This document shows positions 1 through 12,100 of a stretch of DNA of 64,000 nt, piece by piece (within the stretch, counting starts at the first letter, position 1; each line of letters begins with the position of its first letter). A program made the position numbers and the translations under genes. Source of the DNA: Plazaster borealis (lineage: Eukaryota; Echinodermata; Asteroidea; Forcipulatida; Labidiasteridae); assembly GCA_021014325.1 (NCBI GenBank), contig CM037460.1, forward strand, positions 24,652,544 through 24,716,543, given 5' to 3'. The notes under the pieces are model-generated. The model saw nothing but the letters and a program-made list of their open reading frames with translations, did not search any database and was not told where the DNA came from.

Positions 1-29
1 ACCTAACCCCGGTATGGATCAAGACTGAC

Positions 30-194
30 CTGTAATCGTTTCTCTTTCTTATCCAATCTCTCATACTTCCGCTTGAGGAGCAGTAGTTCCCCTTTGATCT
101 GTCCCACTTCATCCTGTCCATCACCCTCTGGGACCATGGAGCCGATGCGAGCCTTCCGCCCAGAATCCTGCATGTTCTCCATCTGCCGCAGCTC
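30..194 (-). CDS. KIF28: kinesin exon 22 (last exon in window)
   Basis: 165 nt, both phases 0. Acceptor TTTGTAG, donor CAG-GTCAGT. Encodes [20 protein letters not shown] and a charged helix [19 protein letters not shown] (869-923 overall). The donor shows that at least one more coding exon lies left of the window. Confidence 0.88.
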
Positions 195-3100
195 CTACAA
201 AGTACAAACAGGGTATATTTCTAATTTAATGGATGTAGGAAATCGCATCAGGGATAAAGAAAACAATCTTGAATTTATACAGTGCTTTACACTACCCATA
301 GGTAAAACAGAAATCCCATCGAATCCCATCCGGGTAGTGGAAAGCACCAAATGCTCATAACACATCGGTGTATTGGGTTAGACCAAAATAATACGTCTGC
401 GAATTGATCAAACTTTCTATCACAGCTTTCTCATAATACAAATTTCGCAAATGCTACTGTTTATGCATCCCGGAGTGTGACGTTAAAGTGCACCCAGGCA
501 CACCATGCTTGGACTGTCTTATACTGGTTTTTAGGGCCCCTCAGGAGCTCAGGGTTATCAGCTCCGCAACGATGCAGTAAAATAGCAACTAACCCCAATT
601 TCATATAGCTGCTGAAGCAGAAAAAATTTGCTTAACAATTTTCTGCGTAGCAGAAATGAGCAGGCTACCAGTCGTGACATGGTAGCTTGGCTTGTAACCT
701 TATTCTGGTAAGCACAATTTTGTTGTGCTCAGCTACATTTTGTGCTTAAGCAGATCTATGAAATTGAGCCCGGGTGTCTCCCAGGCTTCTTCAGGCAAGA
801 GACTACGGCTGAGAATCTCCAAGATGAATCTTCTTAGTGCTGCTTGTGCTATAAAGAGCGGATGAGGGCATAAACCCTCAGGGAGGGAATTTCATCTTTG
901 AGAGGGCAAGGCTATCTCCTTTTTTCAAGGGCTCTTCCATTGGATAAACCTAACGTCTATGGGAAACTTTTGAAAAGGCACGGAGACCAGAAACAATGGC
1001 AATACAGAGGCCGTGGCCTTCCGGCAGTTCCATCCCCCAGTCTGAGAGGAGATTTTGACCCTCGATATTATTATCATTGAAATAATGATGGAAGACTGCC
1101 CCATGCAAGCGCAAGTTGTAGTCCATTGACGGTGATGACGAAGTCCATTTTTCCCCCAGCATCCGGGGGTTGGGTATTTTCAGAAATATAACTCAACTCA
1201 CTGAATCTATTCTTGTTATTTTATTATCTGAGATACCATTGCTGTTTCAGTAATAATACCAACCTTTGTTGTGAGTTTAGAGAGCTTAGAGTCTGGGGCC
1301 GAGTCGATCTGTTTGCCGTACAAACTGAACTTGATGCTGGAGTTTTCAAAGTAGGCCAAGACTTCTTCGGTGACACTCGGGATGGAGACGATCCTACTGT
1401 GGTTCCACTCCGGCGACAGCGTGTCCTTAATCTCGTTGGTCCAGCTGAACTCTTGCTCGTTGTAGCACTTGTACTTCACTTTCAGTCCCTTGGAGAAACG
1501 GGACTTGTGGACCTCACCGTTACGGATGGACACCTTCAAGAAAATTCAAATTTTGTTTTGTTAAATGCTAATAACAGGAAACACTATAAGTCTACCGTCA
1601 CATTAGCGGTCTTTCCAGTGGTTGTAGGTTTTTCTTTTAAGTAAAAGAAACCATCCAAAAAGAATTTCAACATGTGATTGGACGTGCAGGCTTGTATTAA
1701 AAACAATTTGAGGTAATAATTTGTTAAAGGCAGGGTATACTTTTGGTGATTATCAAAAACCAGTATCCTCACTTGGTGTGTCCCAACATATGCATACAAT
1801 AACAAACCTGTGAAAATTTTGGCTCTATTGGTCATCAAAGTTGCAAGAAAATAATGAAAGAAAAAACACCCTCGTTGCATAGAATGGTGTGCGGTCAGAT
1901 GCATGAGAAAGGCTTCAAAGGCTTCTGAAGCCTTTCTCAGATTCAAATTGTTTGTGAAAAATTACCTCTTTCTGTAAAACTACATTTCTTCAAAGGGTGT
2001 CATTTCTAACAATGATTTATAATATCAACAGCTCTCCAGTGCTTTTTCCCAAGTAAGTTTTTATGGTCATTAATTTTTGGAGTAAATACCACAAGTACAA
2101 CCTGCCTTTAATTACTCACTAATGAAAACCTTTTCCATCCATTTTTAATGGAAATTCAAGAGTGATTTTCACAAACTTAAAAACAAAAATCAAATGAATC
2201 AATTCAAATACTTTTAAGTAAAAGCCTGTATGTCCATTAACATGTTGAAACACTTTTTGGTGGTTTAAAAAAAATTACAACTGTTGGAAAAACTGCTATT
2301 ATGACGGAAGGAAAGTGGTACCCTTGTATTGGTTTTTTTGCCAACTTATAGACAAACAATTATACTGCATTTGTTAAGATTCAAGATAAATATTTACTAT
2401 TCATGTGTAATGTTTAAAAGAAATACAATCTGTGCTTGTCATACTATTATTTCATATCGTAAAAAAGGTAGGATCTCTCTTAATACATATGAAAACATAG
2501 CGCACAAACAACAACTTAAAAAAAAAATAGTGTTCTAAAATGACCCTCAAGTTAAAAGAATCTTAACAGTTATTCTTTTGTACAAAAGTTGTGGGTAAAC
2601 AACAAATTTACAAAATTAAATGGTGTTCTACAATAACCCTCAAGGTAAAAATTGTTTAACAAAAAAAACAAATCAATCTGTTTGAATAAGTAAATAGAAC
2701 ATTTCAAAAATGCGAAAAAAAGTGCCCCAAAAATGTAATTCAACGCAAACTGATAGAAATTTCTTTGGTCTTTCCTTCATTGTTATTAGTGCTTTGGGGT
2801 TTATTTAAGGCGTTATACACATATAAGCTCTATTTATTATTATATTTAGAAATCATTCCGATTGAAAGGAAATATAATCCTGGGTTATATATAACTTACC
2901 TTGAAGTGGTAGGGTTTACCCAGGAGCTCATTCGGTTCGTCCACAAAGTCGTCTTCTTCAATTGATTTACCCTTCTGGTCACATGGTTCAATGCACACGA
3001 TGAGCGACCCCTCCTCTTTACCCTGTGACGAAAAAACAACTATTTTTATTTGTCCAGTTTTTGTTATGAGACAGGGATGTGAATGAAGGGGGGAACAAAA

Positions 3101-6100
3101 TCAACCAACTCCTGAAAAGTGGTTAGCTGTCTGTTTGTCTTGGTCGAGAGATTAAACCTCTTGATTTTCTAGGATGACACAGTAATGAATTTACAGACTT
3201 TCTACTTCACTATAAACGAAGAACTACATGGTTTGACTAATCTTCAGGAAAGTTTAAAGGCACTGAACACGTTTGGAAATTGTCAAAGACCAGTGTTCTC
3301 ACTTGGTGTATCCCAACATATGCATAAAATAACAAGCCTGTGAAAATTTGGGCTCAATTTGTCATCGAAGTTGCAAGAAAATGATGAAAGAAAAACACCC
3401 TTGTTGTACAATTGTGTGCTTTCAGATAGGAATAAAAACTTCTTGCAAGAAGTTTTTATTATTTTAGTGAGAAATTACCTCTTTCTCAAAACGTTACTTC
3501 AGAGGGAGTCGTTTCCTACAATGTTGTATACTATCAACAACTCTCCGTTGCTTGTTACCAAGTAAGTTTTTATGCTAATATTTGTTTTGAGTCATTACCA
3601 AACGTGTACAGTGCCTTTAAAGAGGGGTCCAAGTTTTGTGATGCACTCGTTTTCCAATCGATCAGAGTCGATAAGAGAGTGGAAAGAAATCACAAATAGT
3701 CTGGTCACATTTTACACAAATCAAACTTTGAACTGTTTTGCTCACGACGTGAACAGGGACTCTAAACAAAGATGGCGGCAGTGTGGTTTGTATCTTCACC
3801 TTAAAGTCGGTAACTGTGATCTTCCCATCAAAGTCAAGGTTGAAGCCCAGACTCTGGAGGAAGGCATTTGCAGTGCCGATTAAGACGTCCTCGGCTGGCT
3901 CCCAGAAGGGATCCTCCTCCTTTGGGATGGTCATAATTCCCTCGTCACCATCGATGTATCTTTGGTACAGATCCTAAGGATGAGATATGATATTAATAGT
4001 ATAGCGTCACACCAGTGCAAACACGTCAGATCTCGAGTTCTGTAATAATGTTGTTTCTCGTACAAGAGAGCCAGAATGGATCTTAGTGCCTCAAGTTTTG
4101 TGTAGACATCCGGGAAAATTTAAGCAAGATAATTCATTTTTGCATCGACAGGAAATATTATAATGATTATTTCTAAGCACTGGCATCTGCCTTGGTTATT
4201 TGACCGGTTAGTTCATCCCTTAAACCATCTCAGCACCCTGGGGGAGCATACAGCCTGTGCTGCCAAGTATGTAGCCCACCAAGCTTATTCAATCACAAGA
4301 ACCATCTATCTCTTCCCTCACAGGTATGCTTTTACTCTTAGGTGAAGAGAAGCATTTTATCGTTAAGTGTCTCGGGAAAAGTGTCATGATCGGGATTCAA
4401 ACCAACACCCCGATGTCTTGAGTCTGGTGCAAGAGACATATTATTATTATCATTATTATATTTCTGGTATTATTGAAACCAAGGATGCCTCATAAGTGAA
4501 CTTAATCACTGTAGCTCGCAAGCCTGAGGAAACCTGTAAGCAAGGGTGCTTGCTATGTGAACTAGAAACGTCCACCGAGGTTAACCCCTTCTCTTCCACG
4601 AGAAGTGTCCTGGGTTCTTTTACGTGCACTACAAATCCTAGTACACAGGACCTACGGCTTAATGTCCCATCCGAAGGACAAAGCAATTATGTTAAAGAAT
4701 CTTATACATAGACACAGTGGGCAATATCATAAAACCTGTACAGTTAGAATTACAGGGCTCGAGTGAAAGGCTTAACATTACTTCCAAACTAAACAACATA
4801 CCTGGATGACGTACCGACGATTGATAAACTTCCCTCTCTCCCACAGCCAACTATTACGATTCAGAAGGTCCTTCATCTTTACCATTACTCTGGAAAAAGA
4901 CAAAGAAATTGCAAAGAAACAAAAATCAGAGTCCAAAAAGTCAAGGGATATTATTTTGCACTGTTAAACTATCAATTCCTACATTTATAGATTCCAAATT
5001 AATGTTATGATTTGGCGATATTAAAAAGTTAGAAGATGAGGTGACTACCCTCATGAGAAACAGTTTGTAAAAAATTAGCAAAGAAGAAGGTTTATTGAAT
5101 GAAGCAAAAGCGGAATAATGGTAGGGAATTTTGAAATTGGATTTTGAGGACAACTTGTTTTTGTTGGATAAATAGAAAGAAGGCGAAGCAAGATAAATAT
5201 AGAGAACTGAGGGAGAAGCTTGAAGATGAGGAAAGAAGCTTGGGGAATATCTGAAAGTCATACTTTGTCTCTCTGTTATTGCCTTCCTGCGCCTCTTCAC
5301 TGAGCAGAACAATCTCAAAGCCCCTGTGCTTGTCCAACTCTTCACTGACTGCGTTCACCTCGTTCACCATAGGCAGTAATTCCAAAATTTGATCCTGTGC
5401 CCTCTGTTGATCTGCAGCAATTGAGCAATGGGGTTTGCAATAATAATATTAATAATACTCAATTCTTATTTAACACTTTATATACATGAATCCAGAAATA
5501 AAAAGAGTGGCGATGAGGCCTTAAACGCCCATTTAAAACCAGCAGGGTCGTTGCCACGTGATAAGTACTGAGCCAAAAGTGAGGTCCTTTATCGCACGTC
5601 CACGACCTTGCAAGGTTTTAAATGGCCGTTTAAGTCGCCGCTCTTTTTTTCCCATTCATAAGTACCTTTCAGTTCAAAACATCCAAAAACCTTTTAAACT
5701 TTAAAAACTGACAGTTTAGCCTCAGCTCATCTCGACCCTGCACTGAATTTCTATACATGTGTTAAGCGCTAAGTAGCTCCTTGCGCAAGTTTCGAACGTG
5801 TGCGCCTAAGTTTTAAACTTTGCACGCGAGTTTCAAATGAGCCAAATATGGACCACCCCAACTGACCATGTCACAATGACCCTTCCTCCATGCACTGACC
5901 ATGTCAGTGACTAGTCCTTCCTCTATGCATTGACCAAATAACCAGAATATAAGGCCGTGTCCGAATTAGCAGCTACAGCTACGGCTAGACTTCCGCGTCA
6001 TCATGAATTGAAGAATAGGACGTCTTTAGCAAAACCCTTAGCAGCAGTCGTAGCCACAGCTGTAGTCGCCAATTCGGATACGGCCTAAACGTCTTATTTC

Positions 6101-9100
6101 CGTTCGCATTCTCTCCTTCTATTCTTGCCTTCCAAACACTTCGCTTCTACTCGATGACGAGTTGTACTCTTTGCAGCGCCCTACAGTTGTGACTCCTGTA
6201 CCTTAGCCCAAAGAGAACAACCTGGAGGGGATTTTCTGTGTGAGTTTTATTTGCTTATCTTCATCCGCCAGCTCTATTAAATGACACCCTCATTCTTTAA
6301 AGGCACTGGACACGTTTGGTAATTGTCAAAGACCAGTATTCTCACTTGGTGTATCCTAACATATGCATAAAATAACAAACCATGTGAAAATTTATGGCTC
6401 AATTGGTCATCGAAGTTGCAAGAAAATAATGAAAGAAAAAGCACCCTTGGTGCACAAATTTGTGTGCTTTCAGATGCCTGAGAAAGGCTTTTGGCGTGAA
6501 GTCTTTCTCAGATTAAAATATTTTAGTGAAAAATTACCTCTTTCTCAAAAACTACATTACTTTAGAGGGAGTGGTTTCTCAAAATGTTTTATACTATCAA
6601 CAGCTCTCCGTTACTCGTTACCAGGTAAGTTTTTATGCTTATATATATTTTGAGTAATTACCAAACGTGTCCAGTGCCTTTAAGTGTTACACTAAGAATT
6701 GAACTCTCACCTTTTGTCAGGTTCCCGCCTGCAGTCAATCCCCTAGCCTCGGCCAACTCCTTCTGGGCGAAATCCCACTCAATGTTGCTGGGCGTCCCCT
6801 CGGGTGCCTTGGGATTGAGCGGGTTGTGGAAGACAAACATGTGGTTGGAGCCAAACATGACGCGGTCCAAATGTTCCAAATTGCGAGCTCCGGTCAGGGG
6901 AAGACCGTTGACTTTGATCTTGCAGCTCGAGCTGTAAGGCTTGAGGGTGACCTCACCGTTAGCGTTGGTGATGATGGCGTGCTTTTTGGAAATGCTAAAC
7001 AAATGAGAAAATGACTTGATCAGCACAGATTAAAAAATATATATAAAATACCACATTAACCTAAAAATTTAACCCTCCTCTCCTTGGCCCTCAGATCAAT
7101 TTTGTTCCCTCTTTTCAGTATCACTGATGCCTTCTTTTCTTTCGATGATATTTTATTCCCAAACTTTATTGGTTGAATTTGGGATTTTGTTTCTCTTTGG
7201 TACAGTGGATGCAGTGGAAACTTATATCCCCTGATTCGGTGAAACAGTTGCGCCAACAACTTGACAATATCGTTCAATACCTGAGGCCACTGAGCATAAC
7301 GGTTGGCTGAGGATCAGCATCTTTGCGTCCGATCGTCGTCTCGCTGGCCGCCAAGAAGTGAAAGACCACGTTGCTCAGCATCACATCCTCGTTCAAGTTG
7401 GCAAAGAAAGGTTCTTTGATCTTGCGGGATTGCATAATGGCTTTGTCAGCCAAACCACTTGGGTCATCTTCTTGTTGTTGGGCATGCTGAAGTTAAAGAG
7501 AAATACAGGGAAGGCAAAAAGTCAAAATATGTGAGAAGAGTTCGACCTTCATTTTATTATTATTATTATTCTGGTTTATTAAAAACAATGCACTTGTAGC
7601 CAAAGGCTAAATTGAGACAATGCATACATCAAGATACAAAATGAGAATATTTACAGAGGCTTACTACACAAAGAAAAACTTAGAAATTTTGTTTTTTAAG
7701 GCACTTTCCTGAAGAATCTGTTTGCTTGCAATTTAAATTCTTATAGTCTGACAGCGTTTAATGACATACGGTTGTATGGTTTCTGACTGACACCCCCGCA
7801 CAAAGATACTGACAAAACAGGGAGACCGCCAACATAGGGCTAGATAGCTCAGTTGGTACGGCGCCGGCACGTTAATCCAGAGGTCGCTGGTTCAAATCCC
7901 GCTTTAGTCAATTTTTCTTTGTTCAACCCCAAACCATTTAAAAATGACCAAGTCAGTTTCCCTTGTGGTTTATTACTTGACTACAGAAACGGTTATAGTT
8001 TTACTGCTATCCCTGATGGGTAAGGAGTTTTTAGAAGGGAGGTTTATGGACGTCTTACCTTCTTGTCCCAGTCAAAGTCCTCCATGGCTTCTTGATTGGC
8101 CAGCAGCTGGGCTTTTATCTCCTCCATCATTTCCTTCCTCATTTTCTCTTTCTCTGTGGAAGTTAACAAATGCAATACAATAGGTATATTTCATCTAAAA
8201 GGACTTAAATACAAAAGGAGAATTTGGTGTTTCACGTATGATACTTCTCAGGCCTGGAATTACACGCAGGCTATGGCCTCTGTTGCCCTGGTCTTTGCCT
8301 TGGTGCCATGTTAAATATTTCCCATAAACGTTAACATTTTCCATGTGGTTGTGCCCTTTGCAAAATTAAAATGGCCTTGCCCTCTCAAAGATGGAAATCT
8401 GGGCTTATAAGCCTCATGAGACCACAAGGCAAAAATTACGACTTATCGGCAGTACAAATTTTTTTCCCTGCAGGTACCTTGTTCTTGGTTTCTTCTGGAG
8501 GAAGACGATCTACAAAGTGCTCATCATCTTGCCTAAAAAGTGGAAACAACCAACCAAGTTTCCCTGAATTAAAAGAAGCAAATTAAACACACCTTCCGCG
8601 GTCATGTTCACACCGCCTTGGTCGGCTGCTGTCGGGAGTGGCCCTCCAGTCATTGCAGTCTTGAGTCTCTCATTCTCCTCCCGGAGCTCTCTGATCAGCT
8701 TCTCCACAGGGTTCTCGTTGACCACGGCCTTGTTCTTGATCTTCTTTGCACGGTCGGCGTAGCGTAAGGTGCCCAGCGTCTCGTCATGGTTGATGTCGGC
8801 CGGGGAGAGGGCGGCGATCATGATAGTTTTGCTGAGGTAAGGTGTAAATCACGATGAAATAAGATGTCACAAAAAAATCACATCTGAAAACTACTTTACT
8901 TCAATAACCTTTTACATTCATGTCACCTTGTACAAAAAGTGGCCTTTTTCACACTGTTTGAGATCATGCACATCACATTAAAAAAACAGCAGCATTACAA
9001 ACAGTGCTTGGTAAACATCAGAGACCTATTTCATCTGCTCAGGACTATAAGGTCATTAGTGCTATTTGTATGGACTTCATAAGATTGCTTTTTATATTTT

Positions 9101-12100
9101 GGAGCTCCTGGTAAATGGGGTTTATTGATCAAGAGTGGTCTTCAAAGCATTTGTTTGACAAAAAGAAACATACATTTTCTAAGTAAATCAATTAATTGTT
9201 GATTTTGATTAATTTTTTTGAAATTTATACATATTTTTCATTTACTGACCTTTTGATCATTACAAAAAAAAAATGCAATCAATGACCTTATAGCACTGAG
9301 CCGATGATTTGTCGATTTGGTTTAGTTTATCATACTGCCTACATGTGTATATTATACAGATATACAACATGGTATTAACATTTTGCTGACATACAGTAAG
9401 CCCCTTCCACACTGCATGAATTTCTCAGGAAATTCCTAGGACAGTTTATTTGACCTTTTCACACTTGAATTGCTAAATCTTGCAAACTTGTTCAACCTTT
9501 GCAAGTACCTTGCAAAGGGACAAAAGCCCTTTCCCGGGAAATAGCTACCCCAACTTTGGAGTAGGGTTCAGCCAGATAACCACCAAGGTTTTAGCGTCTT
9601 GAGCGTGCATTTTTCGCAGGAAAGTCTCATCTAGTGTGAAAAGAACATGGGGTGGCAATAGGGTTAAAGAGCCACACAAATTGACTGGGGTTTTATCTCC
9701 TGGGAAATGACTTGTCAGTGTGAAAAGGGCTATAGAGGGCGTACCCAGCCGACATAGATGAAGATTAAGCATAGCATTCTCCCGATTGTAACTCAATGGT
9801 GTGAAACGCAACGTAAGCCCACAAATTCCTGTGAAATAGTTTGTTCAGAAATAATATTGGCCTGTGAGGGCAGAGATGGTTCTTGTGATTGATTTAGCTT
9901 GGTGCGTTACATATTTGGCAGCAAAGGCTGTATACTCCCAAGGGAGCTGAGATGGTTTAATGAATGAAATAAATGGCCCATTGATCAGGGGTAATAATGT
10001 TGGAGTGCCATGAGCGTCACTGAGTGGCGGATTTGAGCGCTCTATAAGAAACCACTATTATTATTATTATTACCTGTTACCACCCAGGGCATTTTGCAGT
10101 AGTTTTGTGAGCACCGAGTCACGGTACGGAACAAGCACCTTCTTCTTACCCATGGAGAGATCCGCCAGCGCCTGTAAGTTAAAAGGAAGCAATGTAAACC
10201 AAGTGCTAAATTGTCAAGGATATTTTTACTACATGTTGGTCTTGAAGCTCAGAACTTTCACTGGACCAACAAAGAAAAACCAATTTAAAAGGGAATAACT
10301 TTCTCTTTCCTTTCTTAATGGCCCTAAATGTTGAACTTTGAAGAGGAGGTAAGGACCTGAAAAAGTGTAAGTTAGTAAATCTTAAAAAGTATGAATTTGA
10401 AGAAGAAAAAAACATTATACTGCAGCATTTGTAGGTTTTGAGACTTTGAGTCCTTTCTGTTACTGTTATACAAACTAATATTAACTACAAATAATAACAT
10501 AAGTAACACAATTTGATCCTGTTAACTGTTTACTTCCAAAGGTAATTAAAGCACCAATTAAATATCTGTTATTTGAACTGTACAGGTATCTGGAATTGAA
10601 TGTCTGGATTTAATTTAATCATGAAGACATTCACCACTTCATGATGCTGCACCTAGTGTCTTGTCTAAAACCAAGTCTTTACGCAGGTTAATTTGGGCAA
10701 TGATGTTTCATCAATGTGATGTACTCTTCATTTTTTGCTGAGAACGGGATGCCCGAAAACCCGATAGTCCCAACTGGCTCCATTAAACGACAACCAGGGC
10801 CCAATTTCATGGCTCTGCTTACCGTAAGCAAAGAATCAGCGCTTACAAAAGCATGGATTTCCGCGCTTCCGCCAAGCGTATTTCACGCAAGTTAGCAAGG
10901 AGCCTATCCATGTGCGTGTGCGTACTCCACGCTACTAGGCCCTCTTCGCTTACAAATCTAGCGAAAAAGAAAATTGCACTTGCCCTGTAAGCTAAGAATG
11001 GTGATCACAAGTGCAGACTTTGGCGGTAAGCAGAGCCATGAAACTGGGCCATGGTTTATTTTACTTCCTGCAAAAGCTTGGACATGTTTCCACGCATATT
11101 GACAAATGCCTGATGTTATGCCCAGACATTGCAAAGCACTGATTTGTATGATTTTTATTTTTGGTCCAAGTTATTTTGTACACAGTCATCTCCACTTTAT
11201 CTTAAGAAGGCTAAACTTTATAGGCTATACTTTATAATACAGTTTCTTGTAGTTGGAAAGACTATCAACCTGACCTTTGAGCAAATCAATTTTTGTTTTA
11301 AATGTAGGGGGGGGTGGAAGGTCGTAATATCAAAACAGTTGTGTTTTCTTTTGATCACTAATCTCTGTCAATTAACCTCATGGATAAAGATATTGTAGTG
11401 TCAGTGCAAAACCGACTTACTCCTAAACTAGCACTTAAGTTAAGCACGAGTTTGAAATTGTCAAAACATTGTATCTCGCTTAAAATAGCCCAGATGTACA
11501 CACAGAAGAAGTTCACGCCAAGATGCGTTTTTGCACGGAGCATTTTCGTGCGAGATACATGTACAACGTTTTGCAAAAAAATAAGATGCAATGTTTTTGC
11601 ACTGATGCAGCGATTTTATGATAAATACATGGTGCACTAGTTGTATATTAGTACTTACAGAGATGACGTTTCCGAGTGAAGACAACGACTTGTTGATGTT
11701 AGCTCCTTCCTTTAGTCTGTCACCAGTGGCTCCAGTACTGTCTGCACGCTCACTACCTGAATACGGTCACAAGAGAACAAGCTTGATGAGCAAAACAGAT
11801 CCAAAGTTTTAGTTCAGCGACTTGATGACACGATTATTAATTGGTCTCCTTAGTTAGCTTCTTCTTATGGAAGTGACCCTATCACTAAGGTTCACAGCTT
11901 GAATTTCAAGAAATTCTTTCTCTTTTAATATTTAAGTTTGGGTTGAACACAGACAAATTTACTGGAGCGGAATTTGAACCTGCAACCTCCGGATTTAATG
12001 TGCCGGCGCTCTACCAACTGAGCTTTCTAGCCCTAATGTTGGGAGTCTCCCTATTTTGTCAATATCTTTGATCGGGGTGCCAGTCAGAAGCCATACAACC

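Noticed and set aside
7837..7910. Possible tRNA gene (A and B boxes)
   Set aside because: No complementary acceptor stem or proper anticodon arm, and the same sequence recurs several times with a shared body, so it is a tRNA-derived SINE.
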